Under the pieces are notes generated by a model that did no database searches, was not told the origin of the DNA, and saw nothing but the letters and a program-made list of their open reading frames with translations. Shown one piece after another: positions 23,024 through 34,899 of a DNA stretch of 64,000 bases. Source of the DNA: Calvatia gigantea (taxonomy: Eukaryota > Basidiomycota > Agaricomycetes > Agaricales > Lycoperdaceae); NCBI GenBank assembly GCA_025093985.1, contig JACAAK010000019.1, forward strand, positions 1 through 64,000. The letters run 5' to 3'. Position numbers and translations under genes: made by a program. The stretch's first letter is position 1, and every line of letters begins with the position of its first letter.

Positions 23024-26000
23024 TTAATTGCTTTGTCTGGGTTGCTTGTATGATGCTTTTTTGTGTTTCCTACCCCCTCTTTTATGGGTATCCTCCAGAT
23101 GCCTCTTTTGGTAATCCCTTATGGCGTCTTTTGCGTTTTCTAGGTTGGACTCCGCTGTCCACGTATCTTCCTCATTACTATACCCTTTCCAGTGGACCAG
23201 GAATTGATATCCCCTTCCTCGTTTTTGTCGTCCACAAATCTCTTCTACTTCATATTCCTCTTCATTGTTGATGATCACTGGATCAGGTGGTGAGGGCAGC
23301 TGTTGACTTGGGAACTCCGCCTCGTGCACTGGCGACAGGAGCTGTTCATTGAATACATCATGGATGGCCCATCCATCCAGTAGTATCAGCTGATATGCTG
23401 CTTCTCCTATCTTTTCCTTAATAAGGAAAGGCCCATACCGCTTTTGGCCTAGCTTCTTTGATGATTGATTGGTATGGATATTGGTGTTCTCTAGCCATAC
23501 TTTATCCCCTGTTTGATATGTGTTAGCATAGGTTCTGTTGTGGTTGTGTTGTTGTTTCATCTTTTCTTGGTATGTCCATAGTGCTGATGAGGCATTGTCT
23601 CGGGCACACTGTAATTGTTCTAGGAACACTGTGATGGCAGGATTGTTCATTATCAGCTCATTTTTGCCTTTCCATGGATTCCTTCCATAGTTTAGGAAGA
23701 ATGGTGTTTCTTGTGTTCCTCCATGCTGCTTGTCATTGTACTGGAACTCTGCGATGGGGAGCCACTCCACCCAGTTGTCTTGGTCATAGTTGCAGTACAT
23801 GCGGATGTAGGTCTCCACTTCTCTATTGATGTGTTCGGTTTGCCCATCCGTTTGGGGATGATATGCCGTTGATAGGTTTTGTTTGATGCTGAGTCCCTTG
23901 AATACAGTAGCTCCTTGGTGAATTCTGATGTGAATTGAGGTCCTCGGTCACTAAGCACTTTCCTCAGCAATCCATGCAGCTTCCATATTTCATCTCGGTA
24001 TATCCTTGCAATGTCTTTGGATGACGCATCTGTGGTTGTCACTGAGAGTCGTATTATTTTTGTGAAACAGTCCACAATGACTAATACTGCATCTTTTCCT
24101 TTTGATTCTGGCAGTGGCCCGATCATATTGATGCTGATTTCCTCCCAAGGCCCATTTGGTATCGGGAGGGGATGTAGTGGTGATTTGAGCAGTATCGTCC
24201 TTGTCTTGTTCCTTTGACAGGCTTGGCATCCTCAGATATATCTTTTTACATCCTTTTGTATTGATGGCCACCAATAGTCCCGGCTGATTAGTTCTGTCAT
24301 CCTATGCTGTCCTGGGTGCCCTGCATCCAGTGTGTCATGGTACTGCACTAGGATCTCTTCTCGTAACTTCTGGTCAGGTGGGACATACGCGCTGTTTTGC
24401 TTGTAGATGATTCCATTTTCTTCGGTGAGCTGCGATCCTTGTTTCTTTAGCTTAGCTAAGACTGTTGTTTCTTGTTGGGTTTGACTTCAAACCTGTCTGA
24501 GGAAGTTCGGTTCAATGAACAATTCCGCTCGTAAAAGTACTGTGTTGTCTGTGCCTTCCATTTGTAACCAGCTTTTTCGGATCATAGTGACTAGCTTGCT
24601 TTCTTGTTCTTCTGGCATTTGATGGATTTGAGATAGTAAGTCGGCTTTTGTGTTTGTCTTTCCTGGCACATGTTGTAGTGTGAAATCATAGTCTTGTAGC
24701 CGCAGATACCACTGTGCTTGTCGTCCATTTAATTTTTGTGGCTCCCAGTAGTACTTGAGGTTTTCATGGTTGGTCCAGATTTCGAATCGTTCTTTGGCAT
24801 CTAAAAGGTAGTGTCTCCATTCCTTCAAGGTGTGGACAATGGCCAGTAATTCTTTGTTGTATATTTTGTAATTTCGTTCCGCTGGTGACAGGGTTCGCAA
24901 CGTGAAGGTGACGGGGTGCCATTTATCTTCTTGTAACTGTAAGAGTACTCCCCCTAGTGCATAGTCTGATGCATCAACTTCTACTCTGAACTGGCTGTGT
25001 CTTTGTGGCAATGTCAGGATGGGTTCTTCAGTAATGCACTTCTTGAGTTAGTTAAAAGTGTCCTAATGTTCTTGTGTCCATTCCCATGTGGCTGCTCCTT
25101 TGAGTTTGTTTAAGGGTCCCGCAATCATACTGAAGTTCTTGATGAAACGACAATAGTAGTTTGTGAAACCCAGGAACCTTTCAACCCCTTTGGTGTTCTT
25201 GGGTTTGGGCCATTCCCATACTGATTTTACTTTGTCCTTTTCCATTTCGATTTGTCCATGTCCCACTCAGACTCCTAGCATTGGGATTTCTTCTGCATCG
25301 AAGATGCACTTGGTTCACTTGAAGCATAGATTGTACTGGGCCGCTTGTTCCAAAAATCGCACCGTTCATTCTTTTAGCTGTTCCTTAGTGTCCCCTGGGA
25401 TGGCAAAGTCGTCCATGTAGTTTATGATGTCTCCGTTTTGTAAAAGGTCGCGGAAGATGCTTGTCATCATTCTGGAGAATGTTCCTGGCGAGTTGCTTAG
25501 GCCAAAATACATGACCGTTGGCTTGAAGAGTCCTTCATTGGTGAGGAAGGCGACTTTCCATTCGTCTCCCTCTTTGATCCTGACATTGTTATATCCCCAG
25601 ATGATATCCAATTTGTTGAAGTATTTTGCTTTCCCGAGCTTGTCAATTACTTCTCTGATTCTTGGTAGCAGAGTTTTATCCTTGACGACCACATTGTTTA
25701 GATGTCTATAGTCCTGGATCAACCTTTTGGACCTGTCTTTCTTCGGAATGAAGAATGTTGGTGCTGCATATGGGGATTTTGACAGTCGTATTCATCCCGA
25801 TTCTAAGTTTTCCTTGATAAATGACTTGAGTTCGTCCTGTTCTTTAACCATCATGTTGTATGTTCCCGCACTTATTTCCTTTGGGGCATCTTCTGTTAGG
25901 ACTATCTCATGGTCCCATTCAGTTCATTCCAGGAGCTTATTGAACGTTGTCTTGTTAAATAAGTGTGTGAATGGTTGTATGTAGTCTGGTAAGTCCTCCG

Positions 26001-26549
26001 GTTTAGTTGGGTCTGGTTCGTCTTCTTCTTCCCATAAGTCTTCCTTGGCGACTGTACTTCATATTCTTTTGGTGATAGGGATATCCTGGTGGGGGAATTC
26101 GCAGCCTGGTGGACATCGAGTGAACTTTACTTTTCTGTTGTCCCAATCTATTTCTGGGTTGTGCTTGACTAGCCAATCGTGTCCTAGGAAGACTTCTGCT
26201 CTGTCTTGTAGTTACACGACTGAGGCTTCGATTTGTTCTTTATGTCCTTGAATATCGATGTTGATTGTGGTGGTCTCCGTTACTCTACCGCCTTGGTTAG
26301 GCATTCTATCCGCGTTTAATACCAAAACTTGTTGTTCCAATTTCTGGGTAGGGAGTCCTTCTTTATCCACCAGCTTTTTGCTGATGCTGCTGGTTGTGCA
26401 TCCTGAGTCTATGATGGTGTCGATTGTTATCTCCTTTTTTGTTGTTCATATTTTTCCTTTTAGGTTTAGTTTGCGCTTTCTTCTCTGAGGAATCGTGTAG
26501 AATTTGTTTGATATCCTAGATACAAGTTTTCTGACTCTCGAGGTAGCGC
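23024..26549 (-). pseudogene. pol: B2 pol: protease to chromodomain
   Basis: The protease keeps IIDSGCTTSSIS. RT keeps YMDD (INYMDDFAIP, near 25405-25416). RNase H shows VEVDASDYALGGVLLQ. The integrase has a DMIGPLP-like MIGPLP and SDRGPQF. A 5 bp insertion at about 23905-23909 shifts the frame between SDRGPQF and the third catalytic block. The rest (23818-23024) is open and includes the chromodomain (YEVEEICGRQ ... YQFLVHWKGYSNEEDTW). Several stops fall upstream. Without the insertion the integrase would resemble B1's. Confidence 0.92.
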
Positions 26550-27665
26550 CTACTCAGAGTCTTTGGAAAAATCCTTCCCTTCTTCATTGGCGACCTCTTC
26601 CACTCCCCGGACTTGGATCTTCTTTGGTGCGGTGCAGGCTTTGGCTATGTGCCCCTTTTTTCCGCAGTTGTAGCATATTAGCCCCTTGGGTTTTTTGCAA
26701 TCCTTGGCGATGTGGCCAAAAATGCCACAGTTGTAGCACTTGGGTTCTCCTTTGTCGTTGAAGACATGATGTCTGCTTCCTATCTCCATGGGCTCACCCA
26801 TTCCCCCATAAGTAGTGCCAGTATTTGTTTTCCTGTCTCCTCAGTATTTGGATGCCTTGTATCCTTGTCCAATGGACAATATGGCTTCTTTCCATTCTGC
26901 ATATATGTCTGGCCTAGCTGAGGGTGGATAGCCTGTGATCGTGTGTATGATGTCTTGTCGGGCATTCTTTCTGAGTAGGAACATAGCGTGTTTGCTGTCG
27001 GTCTTGGCCTTGCTTTTTAGCACCTCGAATTTGATCAAGTAGTCGGCGGTGTTTCAGTTCCCTTGTTTGAATTTCTCGATTTGCCATTCAGCCTTGCTGT
27101 TTGAGGCATCGTCTGAGAAGGTTCTTCTAAATTCTTTGGAGAAGACCTTCCAGTCCACTGAATCTTCAGATTCTAGGATGGCTGGTGCTCTCATAGCCGC
27201 ATATGCTCCTGCGGTTCCTCCTCGCAATCTGGCTAAAACTGCTATGGCTTTGTTGTCTGCTGAGACTATCTTGTTGAATTTCATGAAGAGCGTCATTGCC
27301 CTCCACCAGTCATCAAACTTGGTGCAGGTGCTGTCGAAAAATCCCAGGTCTGGCACTAGGCCTTTCCCACTGGGCGTTGCTGTGGGCACTACTGTGTTAT
27401 CGGTCATATCAGAGTCGGTTTCTGATTCTGTTTCATCTGAACTTGATTCGTCTGATTTCTCCTGGTGTGCTATCTCTTCCTCTACTAGGTCGAGTTCGTT
27501 TAGAAGTTCTGATAACACTTCTTCTTCTGCTGGGTTTGCTCTGGGTTCGTCGTGTGTTTCTTCAGGTACTTTGGGGTTCCCTGTTTCTTCTTTGTCTGAT
27601 GTTTCTGATTCGTCGTCAGTGACTTCGAGGTTTGGTTCTCTGTATTCGTCCAGGTTCGAGCTCAT
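26550..27665 (-). pseudogene. gag: B2 gag with two stops
   Basis: Same length and frame as B1 gag, with stops near 27054 and 26841. Acidic N-terminus, capsid region [16 protein letters not shown], and two complete zinc knuckles ([14 protein letters not shown] and [14 protein letters not shown]). Confidence 0.92.
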
Positions 27666-27744
27666 ATACTAGCTCCTGGGTTGCTTTTGTTCAGGCCTAT
27701 TTCAGCCTACTCCTTGCAAGGTGAGGTGGGGACACTTAACCAAA

Positions 27745-28051
27745 TGTTATGACCTTAGTCTGATAAGACCTCAGGTTGCTACTTAGGCCAAGTCTTGAGG
27801 GCAAGTAAGGGGAAAGAACCAGGTGGTTAAGTGTACCGAATACAGGAGTATGTATGTACACTTAAATATGGAAGGAAGCATCCAGTTGAATGGATGGAGA
27901 TAACTACATAAAACATCTGATGACTATGGCATAGTAGTTATGAATCAGGACTCGGAGATCGCGCAGACAGGAATAACTGAAACAGGTACACGACAAGGGG
28001 GAATGCAGATAAGTGCAGAGCTGACATGAAAATAGATGAATGTTCACAACA
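27745..28051 (-). repeat. 5' LTR of B2
   Basis: 307 bp partner of 21702-22008, followed on the right by TSD ACTTC. Confidence 0.95.
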
Positions 28052-28088
28052 ACTTCGGTCATCTCACCTGCATAATCCATGCTTAACA

Positions 28089-30044
28089 TTCTGCCAGTTA
28101 TGCTGGTGTCAGCAGTTGCTTGTTAAAGACATTGTGGATGGCCCATCTATCTGGTAGGTCAAGCCAATACACTGCTTCTCCTATCTTTTCCCTAATCTAG
28201 AAAGGCCCATACCACTTCTGGCCTAGCTTCTTTGACTTTTGATTGGTATGGATATTGGTGTTCTCAAGCCATACCCTATCTCCATTTTGATATGTCTTGG
28301 CATGGAGCCTACTGTTGTTGTACTGTTGTATTATCTTCTTTTGATATAACCATAGTGCTGACAAGACATTGTCTTGGGCAGTCTGTAGATGTTTCAGGAA
28401 CTCTGTTGCTGTAAGGTTGTTCATCATCCCACCATTCTTCCATATTGCTTGTTATTGTAGTGGAATTCTGCTATCGGGAGCCATTTGGCCCAGTTATCTT
28501 GATTGTAGTTGCAGTACAGACAGATATAGTTCTCTACTTCTCTGTTGATGTGTTTAGTCTGCCCATCAGTCTGGGGGTGGTATGCTGTTGACAGGTTGCA
28601 TTCTATGCTGAGTCCTTTGAATAGCTCTTTGGTGAATTCTAATGCAAATTGGGGCCCACAGTCACTGAGTACCTTCCTTGGCAGTCTATGTAACTTCCAT
28701 ATTTCATCATAATAGATTTGTGTGACATCTTTAGATGAAACATCTATTGTCATTGTTACAAGCCATATTATTTTTGTGAATTAGTCAACAACAACCAGTA
28801 TTGTATCCTTCCCTTTTGATTCTGGCAGAGGTCCGATCATGTTGATACTGATCTCCTCCCATGGCCCATTTGGTATAGGAAGAAGGTGTAGCAGTGACTT
28901 GAGCAGGGCTGTTCTTGGCTTGTTTCTTTGGCATATCTGGCAGCCTTGGATATATTTCTTTATGTCTTTTCATACAGTTGGCCACCAATAGTCTCAAGTG
29001 ATTAGTTCCATCATCCTGTGTTGTCCTGGGTGTCCCACATCTGGTGCATTGTGGTATTGTTGTAAGACTTCCTCCCATAATTTTGGGTCCAGTGGTACAT
29101 ATACACTATTTCTGTTGTAAACTGCTCTGTCCTTCTCAGTGAAAATTGAGTCCTCCTTCCATAGTTGGGTAATGACCAGTGTCTTATGTCGAGGGTTTCT
29201 TCATATCTTTTCTAGGAGTATTGGTTCCAGGAACAACTCTGCTCATAGTAGCACTACATTGCTCATGCTTTCAGTTTGTAGCCAGCTTTCTCTAATCATG
29301 GTGACTAGTTTGTCCTCTTCCTCTTCTGGTGCTTGGTGTATATGAGACAGCAGGTTGGCTTTTGTATTGGCCTTTCCTGGTGTGTATTGCAAGACAAAGT
29401 CATAGTCTTGCAGATGTAGATACCATCGGGCCTGTCATCTATTCAATTTTTGTGGTTCCCTGTAATATTTTAGGTTTTCATGATCTGTCCATATTTCAAA
29501 CCTTTCCTCAGCATCCAGTAGATAATGTCTCCATTCTTTGAGGGCATGGATGATGGCCAGTAATTCCTTATCGTAAATCTCATAGTTGTGTTCTGCTGGT
29601 GAAAGCATACATGATATGAATATGATTGGATGCCATTTGTTTTTCTGCAATTGTGATAGCATGCCTCCCAGTGCATAATCTGATGCATCAACTTCTACTT
29701 GGAATTGGCCTTGTCTCTGTGGCAGGGTTAAGGTGGGTTCCTCAGTAATGCACCTTTTCAGCTCATCAAATACTAACTGGTGTTCTGCACTCCATTCCCA
29801 TATGGCTGTTCCCTTTAGTTTGTTCAGTGGTCCTGTAATTTTGTTAAAATCCTTGATGAAGTGCCAGTAGTAGTTGGTGAAGCCTAGGAACTATTCTACC
29901 CCTTTGGTGTTCTTGGGTTTGGGCCAGTCTCATACTGATTTAACTTTTCCTTCTTCCATCTTGATTCACCCATGTCCCACTTTGACATCTAGCATTGGGA
30001 TTTCTTCTGCATTGAATATGCACTTGGTTCATTTAAAACACAGG
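28089..30044 (-). pseudogene. pol: C1 pol middle: integrase, RNase H, end of RT
   Basis: Continues C1 pol from 19792. Read on the minus strand it holds the RT connection domain, RNase H ([28 protein letters not shown]) and the integrase core (HPQTDGQTKHIN near 28590), then the DNA-binding part with VWLENTNIHTNQKSKKLGQKWYGPF. There are many stops. It ends at a LINE poly(T) at 30045. Compared with B2, the RT stretch that should follow, with the catalytic motif, is missing. Confidence 0.85.
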
Positions 30045-30406
30045 TTTTTTTTTTTTTTTTTTAATCAAGGCTCTTGCCAATTTATAATGTGGTGCCTGAT
30101 CACAGTCCACATGTAGCAAAGTACAAACCCCCTCACTACAAAGTCTGATGAGTTAAAAATAATCTACTGTTCAGAGGCAACCTAACCCAACCCAAGCATT
30201 AACCCAGACCAGACCAGACCACCCCTTACTTGCTAAATCCCCTAGTTTCCCAAAATGTCCATCACACTGTGGAAGACCCAGTTGCCCAGGTCTTGTGGTG
30301 TACACCAAGTGACACACTGCCACGGAGTGGCAGTGTTCTGATCATTCTACACTCAGTAGGCCCAGCAGCTACAGCGGCCAAGCACCTGAGAGGGGACAGA
30401 TGTAGT
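30045..30406 (-). mobile_element. LINE 3' UTR fragment with poly(A) tail
   Basis: A poly(T) on the plus strand (30045-30062) is followed by the conserved LINE 3' end. The fragment is truncated at 30406, where LTR H1 begins. The LINE is inserted in C1 RT. Confidence 0.85.
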
Positions 30407-30726
30407 TGTGAGAAGGTATGTATAGGGGGTTGAAAGGGGAACATAACAGCAGTTAAACAAAGTCTATTGGATGAGAACTGAAGGAGTAATTCCACAATTA
30501 CTGTGGAATACTGTAAGAGACTAAAATGACAAGATACACTATTCTACTTACCTGTGAAACACTGTAAGAGACTAAAGGCCTCCAAAGCATCCACAGGCAG
30601 CTACAAGTCCAACTGTCATGTGACTGTAGTCATATGACCCAAACTTTGTCAGCTCTAAGTTCATCTTTGCCTATATACTCTCTAACACAACTCTGTCACT
30701 GCTTACTGACTGGGGCAAATCTGACA
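30407..30726 (-). repeat. Copia-type LTR H1
   Basis: 320 bp, inverted copy of 31200-31519 and related to the copia LTR at 47481-47871. In LTR sense it starts TGTCAG and ends near ACA. The palindrome arms are degenerate here (one arm CATATG). There is no TSD: left GTAGT, right CTTTG. Confidence 0.8.
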
Positions 30727-31199
30727 CTTTGATCCTGACATTATTATATCCCCAAATGATGTCTAGCTTGTTGAAGTACTTTGCCTTGCCTAGTTTGTTG
30801 ATAACTTCTCCAATTCTTAGCAGTGGGGTCTTATCCTTGACTACTACACTGTTTAGCCATCAATAGTCTTGTATCAGCCTTTTGGATCCATCTTTCTTTG
30901 GGATGAAAAAGATAGATGCTGTATATGGAGATTTTGATGGTCTTATCCATCCCAATTCGAGGTTTTCCTCAATGAATGCTCGGAGTTCATCCTATTCCTT
31001 GATTGTTATGTTATGTATGCTGGTACTTATTTCTTTCGGGGTGTCTTCTGTTAAGGTGATTTTGTGGTCCCATTCTGTCCATTCTGAAAGTTTATTGAAG
31101 GTCATCTTATTGAACAGATATGTAAATAGTTGCACATAGTCAGGCAAGTCCTCTGGTTTGGTTGGGTCAGGCTCCTCTTCTTCTTCCCATAGGTCTTCC
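30727..31199 (-). pseudogene. pol: C1 pol: N-terminal RT segment
   Basis: Homologous to B pol upstream of the catalytic motif. It covers the linker (PDYVQLF) and the first RT blocks (KYFNKLDIIWGYNN, VVVKDKTPLLRI), with stops. It lies between the two inverted H LTRs. Confidence 0.8.
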
Positions 31200-31519
31200 T
31201 GTCAGATTTGCCCTAGCTAGTAAGCAGTGACAGAGTTGTATTAGAGAATGTATAGGCAAAGATGAACTTAGAGCTGACAAAGTTTGGGTCATGTGACTAC
31301 AGTCACATGACAGTTGGACTTGTAGCTGCCTGTGGATGCTTTGGAGGCCTTTAGTCTCTTACAGTGTTCCATAGGTGAGTAGAATAGTGTATCTTGTCAT
31401 TTGAGTCTCTTACAGTGTTCTACAGTAATTGTGGAATTACTCCTTCAGTTCTCATCCAATAGACTTTGTTTAACCGCTGTTACATTCCCCTTTCAATCCT
31501 CTATGCACACCATTCAACA
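31200..31519 (+). repeat. Copia-type solo LTR H2
   Basis: 320 bp, TGTCAG ... CAACA, with an exact TSD CTTCC (31195-31199 and 31520-31524). A palindrome with arms TCATGTGACT / AGTCACATGA sits at 31289-31310. Inserted into C1 pol. Confidence 0.9.
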
Positions 31520-32029
31520 CTTCCATGATGGCCATACTTTGCATTTTGTCTGTAATGTGAATATTTTAGTGGGGGAATTGGCAGCTTGATAGACATCAGG
31601 TGAACTTGATTTCTCCAGTGTTCCAGTCTACTTCTGGGTTGTGCTTGACTAGCCAGTTGTGTCCCAAGAATACCTCTGCTCTGTCCTGTAGTTGTACAAC
31701 CGAGGCCTTGATCCTTTCCCTGTATCCTTGGATGTCTATGTCGATAGTCACTGTTTCTGTTACTTTTCCCCCCCAATTTGGTGTTCTGTCTGCATTTAAC
31801 ACCATGATGTATTGTCCTAGTTTCCATATGGGAATGTTTTCTTCATCAATTAGTTTCTTGCTGATGCTGCTAGTGGTGCACCCTGAGTCTATGATTGTGT
31901 TTACTGTGATCTCTTTTCCTGGAGCTAGAATGTTTCCTTTCAGGTTTAATTTGCACTTTCATTTCTGAGAAATCATGTAAAATTTGTCTGATATCCTAGA
32001 TACAAGTTTCTTGACTCTCAAGGCAGTGC
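31520..32029 (-). pseudogene. pol: C1 pol: protease region
   Basis: Matches the B protease region: DSGCTTSSIS followed by KLIDEEN, and further on VVQLQDRAEVFLGHNWLVKHNPEVDW. Decayed. Confidence 0.8.
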
Positions 32030-33181
32030 CTACTCAGAGTCTTTGGAAAAATCCTTCTTTTTCTCTGGTCTAGCTTCTTCTATTCCACAGATTTGCACCT
32101 TTTTGGGTATGGTACAAGCTTTTGCTATGTGGCTGATCTTGCCACAGTTATAGTATGTTAGCCCCTTGGGTTTCTTGTAGTCTTTGGCTATGTGTCCAAA
32201 GATACTGCAATTGTAGCACTTGGGTTTTCCTTTAGCATTGAAAATATGGTGTCTGCTTCCTATCTCCATGGGTTTGCCCATTCCTCCATATGTCATTCTA
32301 GTGCTGGTCTTTCTGTCTCTGTGGTATTTGGATGCTTTGTGCCCTTGCCCAATGGTGAGAATGGCTTGTGTCCATTCTGTATAGGTATCTGGTCTGGTGC
32401 TGGGTGGGTAACCCATGATTGTATGGATGATGTCTTGTCTAGTGTTTTTCTTGAGCAAGAACATCACATGTTTACTGTCAGTCTTCACTTTGCTCTTTAG
32501 GACTTCAAATTTGATCAGATAGTCAGCTGTGTTTTTGTTTCCTTGTTTGAACTTTTCAATCTGCCATTCTGCCTTGCTGTTTGAGGTATTGTCAGAGAAG
32601 GTTTTCCTGAAATCCTCAGAAAACACCTTCCAGTCTACCAAGTCTTCTCTGTCTAAGATTTGTGGTGCCTTCATGGCTGCATAAACTCCTGCTGTTCCTC
32701 CTCATAACCTCGCTAGGACTGCTATGGCTTTGTCATCTGCCATGCTGATTTTGTTGAACTTCATGAAAAGTGTCATGGCCCTCCACCAGTCATCAAACTT
32801 GGTGTGAGTCCCATTGAAGAATCCTGGGTCTGGCACTAAGCCTTTCCCACTGGGTGTTGTTGTAGATACCACAGCATTGTCAGATATGTCTGAGCTGATA
32901 CTAGAGTCAGTTTCTGATTTGGTTTCTGATTCTGTTTTGGTTTCTCCTTGTTCTTGTGCTGGGTTCTCCTAATGTGCTAACTCTTCTTCTGCTAAGTTGA
33001 GTTCATTTAGAAGTTCTGATAGTACTTCTTCTTCTCCTGTTGGCTTTGCTCCAGGTTCATCATGTTCTGCTGGTTCTACAGGTACTTTGGGGTTCCCTGT
33101 CTCCTCTTCATCTGATGTTTTTAATTTGTCATCTGTGACTTTGAGGTTCAGTTCTCTGTATTCATCTGGGTTTGAGCTCAT
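32030..33181 (-). pseudogene. gag: C1 gag with stops
   Basis: [19 protein letters not shown] start, acidic N-terminal region, capsid region, and two knuckles with damage ([14 protein letters not shown] and YYNCGKISHIAKAC). Stops lie near 32969 and around 32675-32710. The open C-terminal part is 32674-32030. Confidence 0.88.
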
Positions 33182-33238
33182 ATACTAGCTCCTAGGTTTG
33201 TTATTGTTCAGGCCTGTTTCAGCCTACTCCTTGCAAGG

Positions 33239-33843
33239 TGTTACAAACTTACCACACTCCTGGACTCTCCCTACTAATGTATTAACTTCCTTTCTTTTTT
33301 CTTTCCTTTCCTATACCTTGGTCTATTCTTTATTTATTACCATATGTACTTCTATCTTTTGCTTCTTATGATTTGTACAGAATCATGTTTCTGTTCCACC
33401 TTCATCAGACTTCTATTTACTTGTCTCTATCTTCTTTATGACTTGTACCACTTCTTTTACTCATCCCTATGACTCTGTAGATTATCAATTAACCTGTAGC
33501 AGTCTCTCATTGACTCATCTTTCTTTACTACATACAGTAATTTCCCATCCCTTATGTGTAGCTAGTATATAAACCTTAAGTAGTACCTTGTATTACCTTA
33601 GGTTATTCTAGTAATAAGCTTCCTTATCTTTGCTCATCTGCTACAAGGTTAACAACCTTGGGGACTGCAGTGATACTTAACTCAGACTTCTTAGGCCAGT
33701 GTGAGCTTCTACTCGAGGGAGTGATCTGAAGCCTGCACAAAAGTCATTGAGACTTGTCATATACTCCTGGGCCATAGTGTTGAACCTCTACTTGAGTAGA
33801 GACAATCCAGGCCCAGTTGTGAAGTAAGGTAACACATATAACA
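33239..33843 (+). repeat. Solo LTR of family A in the C1 leader
   Basis: 605 bp homologous to the A LTRs but diverged, starting TGTTACAAAC and ending ATATAACA. Exact TSD CAAGG (33234-33238 and 33844-33848). It splits the C1 leader between LTR and gag. Confidence 0.93.
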
Positions 33844-33871
33844 CAAGGTGAGGTAGGGATGCTTAACCAAA

Positions 33872-34053
33872 TATTATGACCTTAGTCAGGTGGAACCTCA
33901 GGTTGCAACTTAGGCTAAGACTTGAGGATGAGTAAGGGGATGAGAACTAGAGGTGGTTAAGCATACCAAATACAGGGAGGTGTATGTATGCTTAAATACA
34001 GAGAGAGTCATCCAGTTGAATGGATGGGGATACTATATGAAACATCCAATAAC
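33872..34053 (-). repeat. 5' LTR of C1, truncated
   Basis: 182 of about 307 bp remain. It shares C1-specific variants with 11431-11716. It is cut by LINE sequence at about 34054. Confidence 0.85.
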
Positions 34054-34511
34054 TAGCCAAGTTACAGCTCCAGATGCTAAGCTCATGGCTATTTCACTTG
34101 GTGTTCACTTTGCTCTCAAGCAGGGTGACATCAGGCTCATACACATCTTCACCAATTCTATTGTGTCGGCAAAGCTTGCAGTTAATCTGTTCACTCACTC
34201 TAGGCAGATGCTGTCCCAGGAAGTGTGTGGCATTTAAATGGTGGCTCTCTGAGGATGCTCAGAGGTCCATTGAATTCCTCACTGTCCCTTCTTCCAAGAA
34301 GTGGGAATTTCACCATACTGTACATTGGCATGTTACCTCATTCCCTCAGGTTGCTTATGGCTTGAGGCCATTTACTTCCATCACCTGCCTCCATAAAGAA
34401 GTGGTTGATAATGTCTCAGAGGAATGGCAACAGCTATACTCTACCTCTTTGTACAAGGGGCATAGCAACATGGACCTGGCCTCTGGGGCTGATCCAAAGA
34501 TTCCAAGCAAG
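34054..34511 (+). pseudogene. LINE ORF2 RNase H fragment
   Basis: Internal LINE piece in plus orientation (TAPDAKLMAISLGVHFAL, VRLIHIF-like, FHHTVHWHVTSFPQ). It has no tail or 5' end. It is bounded by the C1 LTR on the left and by the C2 LTR on the right. Confidence 0.8.
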
Positions 34512-34818
34512 TCTATTATGGCTTTTCACCGATCAAGTTGTATTCTGTTGCCATCTGCATTTCTATTCATCAGTATATCCATTTCAGCTATTCCTGTCAA
34601 GCAAGCTCTGTTCCTAACTCATTCCAGCTACTATACCATTCTTACCAGACGTTTCATGTAGCTACTCCATCCATTCAACTGGATGACTTCCCCTATTTAA
34701 GCGTACATACATCTACTGTATTTGGTATGCTTAACCACCTAGTTCTCCCCCCCTTACTCGCCCTCAAGTCTTAGCCTAAGTTGCAACCTGAGGTTTACTC
34801 AGACTAAGGTTATAACAT
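34512..34818 (+). repeat. 5' LTR of C2
   Basis: About 307 bp, like the B2 LTRs. The start is eroded (TCTATTATGG where B has TGTTGTGAA). It ends ATAACA and is followed by TTTGGTTAAG, as in the other B/C elements. Confidence 0.8.
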
Positions 34819-34899
34819 TTGGTTAAGCATCTCCACCTCACTTTGCACAGGAGTAGGCTGAAACAGGCCTGAACAAAAAGACAACCCAGGAGCTAGTAT

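Larger units (their letters stand above)
21702..28051 (-). mobile_element. Complete Ty3/gypsy chromovirus B2 with a third ORF
   Basis: 6350 bp with two 307 bp LTRs (21702-22008 and 27745-28051) and an exact TSD ACTTC (21697-21701 and 28052-28056). Same layout as B1. The LTRs differ by roughly fifteen changes, all transitions that fit CpG decay. gag has two stops, pol has several stops and one 5 bp insertion, and the third ORF has stops. It is younger than LTR G, which it interrupts. Confidence 0.95.
19793..28088 (+). repeat. Solo LTR of family G, interrupted by two insertions
   Basis: LTR pieces 19793-19822, 21134-21701 and 28057-28088 sum to about 630 bp, starting TGTCACAACCC and ending GCTTAACA. 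The interruptions are an unclassified insert (19823-21128, TSD CCGCT) and gypsy B2 (TSD ACTTC). The flanks are CTCTG (19788-19792) and TTCTG (28089-28093), a TSD with one transition, and both sides continue C1 pol. The partial inverted copy at 1-445 lacks the first insert. Confidence 0.75.
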
